From the NCBI RefSeq assembly GCF_049341845.1, contig NZ_JBMPIT010000006.1, positions 248,001-312,000 on the forward strand: DNA of 64,000 bases. Direction: 5' to 3'. Origin of the DNA: Curtobacterium guangdongense (GTDB lineage Bacteria; Actinomycetota; Actinomycetes; Actinomycetales; Microbacteriaceae). Both the position numbers and the translations under genes were made by a program. The notes beneath the pieces were generated by a model. The model was not told the origin of the DNA. It made no database searches and saw nothing but the letters and a program-made list of their open reading frames with translations. Numbering within the stretch: the first letter of the stretch is position 1; each line of letters begins with the position of its first letter. Below are positions 48,429 to 56,948 of this stretch, one piece after another.

Positions 48429-49583
48429 GTGACGACGATCGGACTCCGCCGCATGCGGCCGCGCGACCCCGCAGAGGGGCACCGGGCCGCCAGCCCGCTC
48501 GAGCTGCTCTTCGACCTGGTCTTCGTCGTGGCCGTCGGGTTCACCGCGACGAACCTGCACGAGATCGAGGCCGAGGGGCACATCAGTTCGGCGATCACGT
48601 CGTTCGCGCTCGTGTTCTTCTCGATCTGGTGGGCGTGGTTGAACTTCACGTGGTTCGCGACGTCGTTCGACACCGACGACTGGCTGTACCGCGTGATGAC
48701 GTTCGTGCAGATGGCCGGGGTCCTCGTGCTCGCCGCCGGCGTGGGCCCGGCGATGCAGGACGGGTCGTTCACGATCGTCGTCATCGGGTACGTCGTGATG
48801 CGGCTCGCACTCGTCGGGCAGTGGATCCGCGTCGCGGCATCGACGTCCGAGTACCGGTCGACCGCGCTCCACTACGTCGTCGGCATCACCGTCGTCCAGG
48901 TGCTCTGGGTCGCCATGCTGTTCCTGCCGGAGGGATGGCCACGGTTCGTCGCGCCGGTGCTCATCCTGCTCGAGGTCCTCGTGCCGGTCTGGTCCGAGTC
49001 CCGGGCCGCGACCACCCCGTGGCACACGCACCACATCGCGGAGCGGTACTCGCTCTTCACGCTGATCGTGCTCGGCGAGGGGCTCGTCGCATCGGCGAGC
49101 GCCGTGATCGACGGGCTCAGGCACGCTGAACACCTCGGGCCGTTGCTCGTCCTGGCCGCGGGTGGTCTGGTCATCGTCGCGGGCCTCTGGTGGATCTACT
49201 TCTCGCACGAGCAGCACGACCACATCCGCGGCCTGCCGAGCGCACTCGTGTTCGGGTACGGCCACTACTTCGTGTTCGCCGCTGCTGCCGCGCTGCCCGC
49301 CGGGATCGAGGTGGCGGTCAGCGCCGACGCGGGCGAGGCCGACCTGTCCCACGCGTCCGTCGCCGCCACGATCGCGGTCCCCGTCGCGCTGTTCGTCCTC
49401 GCGATCTGGGCGCTGGCCCTGCGGCCGTCGCTGTCCGTCGGGTGGAACACCGCGGTCGTCGTGTTGACGCTCGCCGTCCTCGCGACCATCGCGGTGCCGG
49501 AGGTGTCGCTCGTCGTGACCGCGCTGCTCGTGGCCGCGATCGTCGTGGTGCTGGAGGTCGCCGACGCGAGGGCGCGTCGCTGA
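48429..49583 (+). CDS. Low temperature requirement protein A (LtrA) family
   Basis: 384 residues with about ten transmembrane helices. ASPLELLFDLVFVVAV near the N-terminus and HHIAERYSLFTLIVLGEGLVA in the middle are the hallmark segments of LtrA proteins. The family was named from a cold-sensitive Listeria mutant; molecular function is not established. GTG 48429 is the only plausible start near the conserved N-terminus. The preceding gene ends in a hairpin, so this is probably its own transcript. Confidence 0.9.
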   Translation: MTTIGLRRMRPRDPAEGHRAASPLELLFDLVFVVAVGFTATNLHEIEAEGHISSAITSFALVFFSIWWAWLNFTWFATSFDTDDWLYRVMTFVQMAGVLVLAAGVGPAMQDGSFTIVVIGYVVMRLALVGQWIRVAASTSEYRSTALHYVVGITVVQVLWVAMLFLPEGWPRFVAPVLILLEVLVPVWSESRAATTPWHTHHIAERYSLFTLIVLGEGLVASASAVIDGLRHAEHLGPLLVLAAGGLVIVAGLWWIYFSHEQHDHIRGLPSALVFGYGHYFVFAAAAALPAGIEVAVSADAGEADLSHASVAATIAVPVALFVLAIWALALRPSLSVGWNTAVVVLTLAVLATIAVPEVSLVVTALLVAAIVVVLEVADARARR

Positions 49584-49607
49584 CGGGTGTGCCGGTGGGC
49601 GCGCGGG

Positions 49608-49952
49608 TCAGCCGACTCGCGCGACTCGGACGTCGATCCGAGCCAGCACCATACCGTTGCGCGCCGCCTCGGCGAGGGCCGCGTCGTGCACCGCTCGTGC
49701 GACCTGCGGTGCCGGGACGACACCGTCGGTCCCGATGACGACACGCAGGACGTCGCCGTCCACGACGACCCGCGGCGCCGAAACCGGCGTCGTCAGGTGA
49801 CGGACGGACCTGGCGGTGCTGCCCAGCGTCGGCTTCGCGTGGAACAGGTCGGCGACACCGGCCACCCCCAGCACAGCCGTCTCGATCGAGGCCAGGGAGG
49901 CCCCCGTGTCCGTCGTCTCGGACTGCATGTCCTCGTCCCGCGTCTCGCTCAT
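49608..49952 (-). CDS. Small Asp23/Gls24-like protein
   Basis: 114 residues. After a polar N-terminus, LASIETAVLGVAGVADLF and VVVDGDVLRVVIGTDGVVPAPQVARAVHDAAL resemble a truncated Asp23/Gls24 alpha-beta domain, and it ends VLARIDVRVARVG like a terminal strand. The ATG overlaps the stop of the upstream gene (ATGA). Third gene of the sigma-factor operon. A role in envelope stress is inferred from the family only. Confidence 0.7.
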   Translation of the reverse strand: MSETRDEDMQSETTDTGASLASIETAVLGVAGVADLFHAKPTLGSTARSVRHLTTPVSAPRVVVDGDVLRVVIGTDGVVPAPQVARAVHDAALAEAARNGMVLARIDVRVARVG

Positions 49953-50575
49953 CGTTCCTCCTCCGACGTCGTCTCGATCAGGTCACGGACGACCACGTCG
50001 ATCGCCTCGACCACCAGGTCCGTCTGCTCGGCGAGCGCCGAGTCCACCGCGGCGCGGACCAGATCGGCGGTCGTCGGGATGGACGGGCCGGCGACGATCG
50101 CGACCTCGACGGTCACGCGCACCGGCGCGGCGAGGACGGTGACGTCGCCGTCGATCGAACAGCGTGCCACGACGATGCCCGGAACGGCGTCACCGGCTCG
50201 ACGAACCAGTGAGCGGATCGCTCCCTCGGTCATGACCGGGTGCTCCGTCGCCGCCTCGGCACGCAGCGGGACGTCGCGGCCGGAACGGGCCTCGAGCGAG
50301 ATGTTGGCGAGGACACCGCCGATCCACGACTCGTCAGCGGGTGCTTCTGCCAGGGCGGCCGCCTCGAGCGAGCCGAACGACACCTGCCGCAGTCGGATGA
50401 TCGCTGCGAGCGCGTTCTGGCAGGCGGGCGAGTCGTCGATGTCCGGGTCAGCAGGCTGCATGCCGGCGTCGAGGTAGTCGGCGAGCTCGTCGATCGTGTG
50501 TCCGTCGAGGTCCTCCGGCTCGAGGGCGGCGAGCACCACGCGGTCGGGCTCGAGCGGTTCGGGTGCGGCGGTCAT
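49949..50575 (-). CDS. Asp23/Gls24-related protein with a helical N-terminal extension
   Basis: 208 residues. The N-terminal half (DLDGHTIDELADYLDAGM, PACQNALAAIIRLRQ) is acidic and helical, possibly a sigma-interacting segment. The C-terminal half (about residues 105-205: GAIRSLVRRAGDAVPGIVVAR, VTVEVAIVAGPSIPTTADLVRAAV) has the Asp23/Gls24 pattern. The ATG overlaps the sigma-factor stop (ATGA), where an anti-sigma gene would often be found. There is no transmembrane helix or zinc motif, so it is not a classical anti-sigma factor. Confidence 0.7.
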   Translation of the reverse strand: MTAAPEPLEPDRVVLAALEPEDLDGHTIDELADYLDAGMQPADPDIDDSPACQNALAAIIRLRQVSFGSLEAAALAEAPADESWIGGVLANISLEARSGRDVPLRAEAATEHPVMTEGAIRSLVRRAGDAVPGIVVARCSIDGDVTVLAAPVRVTVEVAIVAGPSIPTTADLVRAAVDSALAEQTDLVVEAIDVVVRDLIETTSEEER

Positions 50576-51138
50576 CGCCATCCCTCCATCAGACGGATCA
50601 TGTTCTTCCTGGCGCGGGACAACAGCCCGCGGACGGTCGAGAGCGGCACGTCGAGTTCCTCGGCGATCTCCTCGTAGCGGTACCCGAGCACTTCCTTCAT
50701 CAACCAGCACCGCCGCTGCGCCTCCGGGAGCTCGGCGAGGGCGACCTCGACGGCGTGCTCGCGGTCACGTGCCTCGGCGACGCGTTCCGGGGCGTCGTCG
50801 GACGGAGCCGCGACCTCGAGCTCGGTGACGTCGTCGTGATCCCGACGCGCTCGGATGCGGTCGATGCACTTCCGGCTCAGGATCCGCATCAGCCACGCCT
50901 TCACGTGCGCGTTGTCCTGGAGCGCGTCGAGGCGGTTCCACGCCGTGATGAAGGTCTCCTGCACGACGTCGTCCAGCTCGTCCGTCGAACCGAGGGTCCG
51001 GCGTGCGTAGGCGCGGAGCAGCGGCGTGTGTCGGCGGATGAGGACCTCGAAGGCACGGACGTCGCCGTCGGCCGACCGTCCGGCGAGGACACCGTCGTCG
51101 AGGTCGACGAGAGCCGTCCTGGGTGGTGGGTGGTGCAC
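50572..51138 (-). CDS. ECF-type RNA polymerase sigma factor
   Basis: 188 residues. Region 2 (about 20-90) has AFEVLIRRHTPLLRAYARRTLG, DDVVQETFITAWNRL and VKAWLMRILSRKCIDRIRARR; region 4 (about 120-178) has LAELPEAQRRCWLMKEVLGYRYEEIAEELDVPLSTVRGLLSRARKNM. There are no regions 1 or 3, so it is a group 4 (ECF) sigma. GTG start with GAAGGA upstream. First of three coupled genes; the partners are Asp23-like rather than an obvious membrane anti-sigma factor. Confidence 0.93.
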   Translation of the reverse strand: MHHPPPRTALVDLDDGVLAGRSADGDVRAFEVLIRRHTPLLRAYARRTLGSTDELDDVVQETFITAWNRLDALQDNAHVKAWLMRILSRKCIDRIRARRDHDDVTELEVAAPSDDAPERVAEARDREHAVEVALAELPEAQRRCWLMKEVLGYRYEEIAEELDVPLSTVRGLLSRARKNMIRLMEGWR

Positions 51139-51235
51139 GGTTTCCTTCTACTGGTCGGAGTTGCGAGCGGGCTGCGCTCACGGATGTGACGCGTCCAGAC
51201 TGCACTTCGTCACACATCTCGGGCATCCTGGTCCC

Positions 51236-51871
51236 ATGTCGCTCGTCACCGCCGTCTGCCGCGTCGACCGCCTGCTGCCCGACTCCGGCACGATCGGGAT
51301 CACCGCGATCGACAAGCGCCCGGTCGAGGGACCGGTCCGCGTCCGACCCCTCGGCCTGTACGCCGACGTGCAGGCGGACCGGAAGCACCACGGCGGCGAG
51401 GACCAGGCCGTCTACGCGTACGCCGACGAGGACGCCGCCCACTTCGCCGACCTGCTCGACCGTCCGATCCCCGCCGGGCTGTTCGGCGAGAACCTCAGGA
51501 CGTCCGGGATCGACGTCACCGGCGCCGTGACCGGCGAACGCTGGCTCGTCGGCGACACCCTGCTGCTCGAGGTCACGATCCCGCGGATCCCGTGCGGCAC
51601 CTTCGCCCGCCGACTCGGCGTGGACAAGTGGGTGAAGCGGTTCACCGAGGAGGGCCGACCCGGCGCCTACTTCCGGGTGGTCAAGTCCGGGCCGGTCGCG
51701 GCGGGCGACCCGATCACGGTGCTCGAGCGCCCCGACCACGGCGTCACGATCGGCGACATGTTCGCGGGGCTGACGCCGGACCAGGCACGGGCCGTCCTGT
51801 CGAGCGAACGGCCGCTCGCGCCGAAGGTGCAGCGCGACGTGGCGAAGGTCCTCGCCAGGGTCGCCGTCTAG
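51236..51871 (+). CDS. MOSC domain-containing protein
   Basis: 211 residues. The MOSC fold shows as GLYADVQADRKHHGGEDQAVYAY, GLFGENLRTSGID, VGDTLLLEVTIPRIPCGTFARRL (with the conserved Cys) and GRPGAYFRVV. MOSC proteins, such as YiiM, transfer or use molybdenum-cofactor sulfur or reduce N-hydroxylated compounds. Weak -10 (CATCCT) six bases before the ATG. It overlaps the convergent deaminase-ASCH gene by four bases. Confidence 0.92.
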   Translation: MSLVTAVCRVDRLLPDSGTIGITAIDKRPVEGPVRVRPLGLYADVQADRKHHGGEDQAVYAYADEDAAHFADLLDRPIPAGLFGENLRTSGIDVTGAVTGERWLVGDTLLLEVTIPRIPCGTFARRLGVDKWVKRFTEEGRPGAYFRVVKSGPVAAGDPITVLERPDHGVTIGDMFAGLTPDQARAVLSSERPLAPKVQRDVAKVLARVAV

Positions 51872-52584
51872 ACCACCCGGAAGCGGACGACCTCGACCAG
51901 GTCGTCGTCGCGCAGCCGTGGGTAGTGCCCGGAGAGCCCGTCGCGCAGCGCCGCCACGTCGCCGACTCCTTCGTCCCGGGCATCGGCGTCGTCGATCTCG
52001 CGGACGCGCTTCACCGTCACGGAGTCGACCACGGCGTCGGCGGTCACGAACCCGTCGGCGTGCTCGTCCTCGAACACGAACGTCGTCGGGCCGATGCCCT
52101 GCGGATCGCGGAACCGGATCGTCGCGGTCTTCCGCCCAGCGAGCACGTCGTCGTGGTACCGCCCGGCGAACCGCACGACCCGCTGGGCACGGGCGTCCGG
52201 CCAGTCGTACGCGCCGGGGAGCAGATCGCGCACTGGGGTCCCCACCGGGTCCTCGTCACCGTCCCCCGGCATCAGCACCAGCACCTGGGGCTGCAGGTCG
52301 AGCAACACCTGGCGGCACCGGCCGCAGGGCGGGATGACCCCGCGTCCGGCATCGGCGACCGCGACGATCGTCATGATCGGGTCGTCGGACACCGCTACTG
52401 CGGCGCCGAGGACCGCGAGCTCCGCACACGGGCCGCCGGTGAAGTGCGAGACGTTGACGGCGGTGTGCACGCGGCCGGACAGGTCCATCGCGGCCGACGC
52501 CACGGTGTGGGTGACGTCCCCGCCGAGTCGTTCGGCGACCGCCGTCGCGGCTTCGAGCACGGTCCGGTCATTGCGCCATTGCAT
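51868..52584 (-). CDS. Cytidine deaminase-like/ASCH domain fusion protein
   Basis: 238 residues with two domains. Residues about 1-110 are a cytidine-deaminase fold with the zinc motifs CAELAVLGAAVAV and PPCGRCRQVLLDLQP. The zinc-site order CAE plus PCGxC fits homotetrameric cytidine and blasticidin-S deaminases. Residues about 130-238 form an ASCH domain (FAGRYHDDVLAGRKTATIRFRD, then VTVKRVREI). ASCH domains bind nucleosides or RNA and include N4-acetylcytidine amidohydrolase. The fusion suggests salvage or repair of modified cytidines. CAGGCT lies six bases before the ATG. Confidence 0.87.
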   Translation of the reverse strand: MQWRNDRTVLEAATAVAERLGGDVTHTVASAAMDLSGRVHTAVNVSHFTGGPCAELAVLGAAVAVSDDPIMTIVAVADAGRGVIPPCGRCRQVLLDLQPQVLVLMPGDGDEDPVGTPVRDLLPGAYDWPDARAQRVVRFAGRYHDDVLAGRKTATIRFRDPQGIGPTTFVFEDEHADGFVTADAVVDSVTVKRVREIDDADARDEGVGDVAALRDGLSGHYPRLRDDDLVEVVRFRVV

Positions 52585-52614
52585 GAGCTCAGCCTGCCAG
52601 ATCGCCCGGCACCG

Positions 52615-52998
52615 TCAGTCCGACGCGCGCCGGCGTGCCGGGTCGATCGGCCGCTTCGCCACCGGCAACCCCGCGACCACGAGCTCGTAGGCGTTCGCCA
52701 CGAGGTCCTCGACGACGGTCTCGTCGATGCCGTTCCCCGGTGCGAGCGTGATCCAGTGCCGCTTGTTCATGTGCCACCCCGGCGTGATCTCCTCGTGGTC
52801 GCGGACCAGTGCGGCGCCGTGCGGAGGCGCGCACTTGAGGTTCACGATCGGCACGCCGCGGAGCTCGGAGGTCATCACGAACATCTTGCCGACGACCTTG
52901 TAGACGAACGCGCCTTCGCCGAAGGGCTGGGTCTCCTCGGTTGCCGGGAGCGCCAGCGCGGTGCGGGCAGCGACCTCGTGCAGCTCCGTGCCGTCCAT
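52615..52998 (-). CDS. MmcQ/YjbR family protein
   Basis: 127 residues of the YjbR fold: ALALPATEETQPFGEGAFVYKVVGKMFVMT, VNLKCAPPHGAAL, GWHMNKRHWITLAPG and LVANAYELVVAGLP. The family has a CyaY-like fold and is often annotated as DNA-binding, with little direct evidence. ATG 52998 is used because the domain begins there. A 30-base gap separates it from the deaminase-ASCH gene, so the two may be co-transcribed. Confidence 0.9.
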   Translation of the reverse strand: MDGTELHEVAARTALALPATEETQPFGEGAFVYKVVGKMFVMTSELRGVPIVNLKCAPPHGAALVRDHEEITPGWHMNKRHWITLAPGNGIDETVVEDLVANAYELVVAGLPVAKRPIDPARRRASD

Positions 52999-53120
52999 CC
53001 CCCCAGCATGCCCCACACCGCCGACAGCACCCCGTTCTGGGGCGCGACGTCGCGGCACGACGCTGCCTACCATCGCTCCTGCCGCGTGCTCGATGCGGCG
53101 ATCTCGATCCAGGGGGAACC

Positions 53121-53420
53121 ATGCGCGTCATCCGTACCATCGCCGTCGCTGCGGCCACCACCGTCCTCGCCGGGACGGTCGCGCTCGGCGGCGCGACCTC
53201 GGCGCAGGCGGCCACCACGACGTACAAGAACTGCGACGCCGTCCACAAGGCGTACTCCGGCGGCATCGCGCTGAAGGCAACGAAGGACAACACCGTGCGG
53301 TCGGGCGGCAAGGTCACCCACCGTGCGTTCAAGGGCACGGTGAAGAAGGACGACGCGCTCTACAACGCCAACAAGAAGCTCGACGCTGACGCCGACGGCA
53401 TCGCGTGCGAGCTGAGCTGA
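53121..53420 (+). CDS. Secreted Excalibur calcium-binding protein
   Basis: 99 residues with a signal peptide (cleavage near AQA, residue 30) and an Excalibur domain: YKNCDAVHKAYSGG at the start and LDADADGIACEL at the end, the compact DxDxDGxxCE calcium-binding loop with the paired cysteines. AGGGGGAA precedes the ATG. Such domains are found on exported proteins of actinobacteria and Bacillus; here it is the whole mature protein. Confidence 0.93.
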   Translation: MRVIRTIAVAAATTVLAGTVALGGATSAQAATTTYKNCDAVHKAYSGGIALKATKDNTVRSGGKVTHRAFKGTVKKDDALYNANKKLDADADGIACELS

Positions 53421-53439
53421 GCTGAGCCGACCCGCGGGC

Positions 53440-54021
53440 CTACAGCGTCGGGACGCCCTCGCCACCGGACCGCGGGCGAGCGGTGCCGGCGACCCCGGTG
53501 ACGACCGAGTGCGGCGGGACGTCCTTCGTCACGACGGTGTTCGCGCCGACGACGGAGTCGTGCGCCACCGTGATGTCCCCGATCAGGGACGACCCTGCTC
53601 CGAGCACGACGCGGTCGCCCACGGTCGGGTGCCGCTTCGCGCCGGGGCCGTGGGCTCCCCCGCGACCGCCGAGCGTCACGCCGTGGAACATCAGGACGTC
53701 GTCACCGACGACCGCGGTCTCCCCGATGACGACACCCATGCCGTGGTCGATGAAGAACCGTCGTCCGATGCGTGCCCCTGGGTGGATCTCGATGCCGGTC
53801 AGGGCACGGGCGGTCTGCGCGACGACCCGTGCCGCGAACCGGGAACCGGGCAGCCCCTCCGCGATCCAGAGCTTGTGCGCGAACCGGAACGCCCAGATCG
53901 CGTGCAGCCCCGAGTAGACGACGGCGTTCTCGAGGTCCCCGCGAGCAGCGGGATCCCCTCGGCGTGCTGCGGCGAGGTCCTCCCGGACGGTCCGCAGCAC
54001 GCCACGTCGGCGATGCGTCAC
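53440..54021 (-). CDS. cysE: Serine O-acetyltransferase
   Basis: 193 residues of the short (EpsC-like) SAT type. It acetylates L-serine for cysteine synthesis. GIEIHPGARIGRRFFIDHGMGVVIGETAVVG and VGDRVVLGAGSSLIGDITVAHDSVVGANTVV are the hexapeptide left-handed beta-helix, with the catalytic Asp-His in FIDHGMG. The GTG start overlaps the cysK stop (GTGA), so the two cysteine enzymes are coupled and could form the cysteine synthase complex. The C-terminus is longer than the usual Ile-ending tail of CysE. Confidence 0.94.
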   Translation of the reverse strand: MTHRRRGVLRTVREDLAAARRGDPAARGDLENAVVYSGLHAIWAFRFAHKLWIAEGLPGSRFAARVVAQTARALTGIEIHPGARIGRRFFIDHGMGVVIGETAVVGDDVLMFHGVTLGGRGGAHGPGAKRHPTVGDRVVLGAGSSLIGDITVAHDSVVGANTVVTKDVPPHSVVTGVAGTARPRSGGEGVPTL

Positions 54022-54956
54022 GCAGTGAGCCCTTCGAACAGCACGGTCGACAGGTAGCGCTCGCCGGTGTCGCACACGATTGCGACGATGCGCTTGCCCG
54101 CGTTCTCCGGACGTGCGGCGATCACGAGCGCAGCATGGATGATCGCGCCGGACGAGATGCCGGCGAGGATGCCCTCCTGCGTCCCGAGGTCTCGGGCGAC
54201 CCGCAACGCGTCGTCGAGCTCGACGTCGAACACCTCGTCGATGACGGACTGGTCGAGCACCTCGGGGATGAAGTTCGCACCGATGCCCTGGATCTTGTGC
54301 GGGCCGGCCTTGCCCTCCGTCAGCAGCGGGGAGTCCTTCGGCTCGACCGCGACGATCTGCACGCCGGGCACACGCTCCTTGAGGACCTGCCCGACACCCG
54401 TGATCGTGCCACCGGTACCGACGCCCGCGACGAACACGTCGACGTGTCCCTCGGTGTCGCGGAGGATCTCCTCGGCGGTGGTCTTCCGGTGGATCGCGGC
54501 GTTCGCGGCGGTCTCGAACTGGTGCGCGAGGATCGCACCCGGGGTCTCCTCGACGATCGACGCGGCCTTGGACACCGCACCCTTCATGCCCTCCGGTCCC
54601 GGGGTCAGCACGATCTCCGCACCGTACGCGCGGATCAGGGCACGACGTTCGACGCTCATCGTCTCGGGCATCGTGATGACGACCCGGTACCCACGAGCGG
54701 CCCCGACGAGCGCGAGTGCGATGCCCGTGTTGCCGGACGACCCCTCGACGATCGTGCCGCCCGGCTTCAGGTCGCCGGATTCCTCGGCCGCGTCGATGAT
54801 CGCGACGCCGAGGCGGTCCTTGACGCTGGCACCGGGGTTGTAGAACTCGAGCTTCGCGAGGACCTCTGCCGCGCCTTCGGCCGGCAGCCGGTTCAGCTTC
54901 ACCAGCGGGGTGTTGCCGAAGGCCTGGGAGATGTTGTCGTAGATGGTGCCGCTCAT
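54018..54956 (-). CDS. cysK: Cysteine synthase A
   Basis: 312 residues. This PLP enzyme makes cysteine from O-acetylserine and sulfide. Motifs: IGNTPLV-like AFGNTPLVKLNRL, EFYNPGASVKDRLG with the PLP Lys, EGSSGNTGIALALVG, AGVGTGGTITGVG (phosphate loop) and DTGERYLST near the C-terminus. ATG 54956 gives the standard length. cysE follows with a four-base overlap. A long inverted repeat lies about 170 bases upstream, between cysK and the divergent DUF899 gene. Confidence 0.96.
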   Translation of the reverse strand: MSGTIYDNISQAFGNTPLVKLNRLPAEGAAEVLAKLEFYNPGASVKDRLGVAIIDAAEESGDLKPGGTIVEGSSGNTGIALALVGAARGYRVVITMPETMSVERRALIRAYGAEIVLTPGPEGMKGAVSKAASIVEETPGAILAHQFETAANAAIHRKTTAEEILRDTEGHVDVFVAGVGTGGTITGVGQVLKERVPGVQIVAVEPKDSPLLTEGKAGPHKIQGIGANFIPEVLDQSVIDEVFDVELDDALRVARDLGTQEGILAGISSGAIIHAALVIAARPENAGKRIVAIVCDTGERYLSTVLFEGLTA

Positions 54957-55259
54957 CCGGTCCGTCCTCACTCGGGTCGAGTCCGCGACCCTTCCTGGAG
55001 GCGCGGTGTGCGATGCGATCCTAGCCACCGGACCCGACTCGGCCCTGTCCATGACGTGCCCCACCCACCCAGGTCGGCTCGCGCCTCCAGTCCGCTACCC
55101 GACCGGCTCGTCCTGCCGGCCGGGCACGAGTCTCGGACTGAGCGACAGATCACGCGCTGTGGAGCCCGAGAACTGTCGCTCAGCTCGAGACTCGCGGACC
55201 GACCCACACGCGATGTCGACGAGCCGAGTACTTTGCGCGGCAACGACGAGGAGGTCGGC
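54957..55259. other. 303-base divergent spacer between cysK and the DUF899 gene
   Basis: It holds the promoter regions of both genes and the inverted repeat at 55127-55194. No gene is supported here. The DUF899 RBS (GAGGAGG) lies at its right end. Confidence 0.65.
55127..55194. repeat. Inverted repeat with 22-base arms between divergent genes
   Basis: Arms 55127-55148 and 55173-55194 match at 20 of 22 positions (core ctgagcgacag/ctgtcgctcag) with a 24-base loop. Unlike the other long hairpins it sits between two divergent starts, so it cannot be a simple terminator of a flanking gene. Confidence 0.85.
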
Positions 55260-55919
55260 ATGTTCCAGCAGGCACAACCCGAGGCCGCCCCACCGGTGGT
55301 GGACCGTGCCACGTTCGACGCGGCACTCGACGCGCAGGTGGAGGACGAGAAGGAACTCACCCGGCACGGGGACCGGGTCGCAGCCGCACGACGGCGGCTC
55401 CCGATGGTGCGGGTCGACGACTACGAGTTCACCGGTCCGGACGGCCCCGTCCGACTCACCGAGCTCTTCGGCGACAAGTACCTGCTGCTCGTGCAGAACG
55501 TCATGTACGCCCCGGAGTGGGACGAGGCCTGCCCGGCGTGCACGTGGGGCGCCGACAACCTGCCCGCCGACATGGGTCGGCTGGCGGACGAGGGCATCGC
55601 GTTCGCGATGATCGCGCAGGCGCCGATCGAGAAGCTCGAGGCGTGGAAGGCGGCGCGGGGCTGGCCGCACACGTGGGTGTCGTCCGGCGGGACGAGCTAC
55701 CACGACGACTGGGGCTGGACGCAACCGGAGGGGCCGGTCCCCGGGTACTCCTGCTACCTGCTCCGGGACGGCGTGCCGTACCTGACGTACTCGACGACCG
55801 CGCGCGGGACGGAGGCGATCATGCCGGTCGCGCACGTCATGGACCGCACGGTGTACGGCCGGCAGCAGGACTGGGAGGACAGCCCCGACGGCTGGCCGCA
55901 GTTCCCGACGTACGGCTGA
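55260..55919 (+). CDS. DUF899 thioredoxin-like protein
   Basis: 219 residues. DUF899 proteins have a thioredoxin-like fold; here EWDEACPACTWGADNL carries a CPAC motif, and LPMVRVDDYEFTGPDGPVRL, FAMIAQAPIEKLEAW and the C-terminal GRQQDWEDSPDGWPQFP match the family. Probably a cytoplasmic redox protein of unknown partner. GAGGAGG lies six bases before the ATG. Divergent from cysK. Confidence 0.9.
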   Translation: MFQQAQPEAAPPVVDRATFDAALDAQVEDEKELTRHGDRVAAARRRLPMVRVDDYEFTGPDGPVRLTELFGDKYLLLVQNVMYAPEWDEACPACTWGADNLPADMGRLADEGIAFAMIAQAPIEKLEAWKAARGWPHTWVSSGGTSYHDDWGWTQPEGPVPGYSCYLLRDGVPYLTYSTTARGTEAIMPVAHVMDRTVYGRQQDWEDSPDGWPQFPTYG

Positions 55920-55925
55920 GCGGGT

Positions 55926-56948
55926 TCACCCCGAGAAGCCGCTGAACCGGTCGTCGGTGGCCTCGAGCACGCGGAGGACGTTGCCGCCGGCGAGCGCCTC
56001 GAGCTCCGCGGCGCTCCAGCCCCGGCGTTCGAGCTCGGCGGCGAGGACCGGGTAGCGCGAGACGTCCCGGACGTCCGGCGGCAGGACGGGGGTGCCGTCG
56101 TAGTCGCCGCCGATGCCGATGTGCGCGGCTCCCGCGACGTCCCGTGCGTGCTCGACGTGGTCGGCGATGTCGGACACCGTGACGAGGGGGCCGTCGCCGA
56201 CGGAGCCCGCCTCTTCCCAGTCTGCCCAGGCCCGCGACACGAACTTCGGCACGAAGGTGATCATCACGACGCCGCCGTTGTCGGACAGTCGCGCGAGGAC
56301 GTCGTCGGGGACGTTCCGCGGGTGGTCGTTCACGGCGATGGTCGAGGAGTGGCTGAAGACGACCGGCCGGGTGGCGACGTCGAGGGTGTCCCGCATCGTG
56401 GACGGCGCGGTGTGGGACAGGTCGACGAGCATGCCGATCCGCTCCATCTCCGCCACGACCTGTCGGCCGCGGTCGGTCAGCCCGCCGTGGGCGCGGGCGC
56501 CCGTCGCCGAGTCGGCCCACGGGGTGTCGTCGTTGTGCGTCAGGGTCATGTACCGCACGCCGAGTCGAGCGAAGTCGCGGAGCACGGCGAGGTCGTCCCC
56601 GATGGAGTGCCCGCCCTCTGCGCCGAGCAACGACGCGATCCGTCCCGACTCGACGGCGGCTCGGACCTCGGCGGCGGTGCGGGCGAGCGCGAGGTCATCC
56701 GGGTACCGCGCGATGATCCGGTGCGCCAAGTCGATCTGCTGCAGCGTCGTGCGGACCGGGTCGGGGTCGTCGGCGGGGACGAACACGGACCAGAACTGCC
56801 CGACGACACCGCCGGCCCGGAGCTTCGGGATGTCGGTGTGGAGCGACGACTCCTCGGTGTCGATGCCCTCGACTCCGGAGTCGTGGGACTCGCGCCGCTC
56901 CCACGGCAGGTCGTTGTGGCCGTCGATCACCGGGAACGCGAAGCTCAT
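55926..56948 (-). CDS. Membrane-dipeptidase-like protein (peptidase M19)
   Basis: 340 residues of the M19 renal-dipeptidase family. FPVIDGHNDLPW (metal-binding HxD), LLGAEGGHSIGDDLAVL (bridging Glu), MLVDLSHTAPSTMRDTL, VFSHSS and IGIGGDYDG are the family's metal and substrate residues. It hydrolyses dipeptides, including those with a D-residue at the C-terminus. No signal peptide, so it is cytoplasmic. TACCGT lies seven bases before the ATG, indicating a leaderless transcript. Convergent with the DUF899 gene, six bases apart. Confidence 0.93.
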   Translation of the reverse strand: MSFAFPVIDGHNDLPWERRESHDSGVEGIDTEESSLHTDIPKLRAGGVVGQFWSVFVPADDPDPVRTTLQQIDLAHRIIARYPDDLALARTAAEVRAAVESGRIASLLGAEGGHSIGDDLAVLRDFARLGVRYMTLTHNDDTPWADSATGARAHGGLTDRGRQVVAEMERIGMLVDLSHTAPSTMRDTLDVATRPVVFSHSSTIAVNDHPRNVPDDVLARLSDNGGVVMITFVPKFVSRAWADWEEAGSVGDGPLVTVSDIADHVEHARDVAGAAHIGIGGDYDGTPVLPPDVRDVSRYPVLAAELERRGWSAAELEALAGGNVLRVLEATDDRFSGFSG

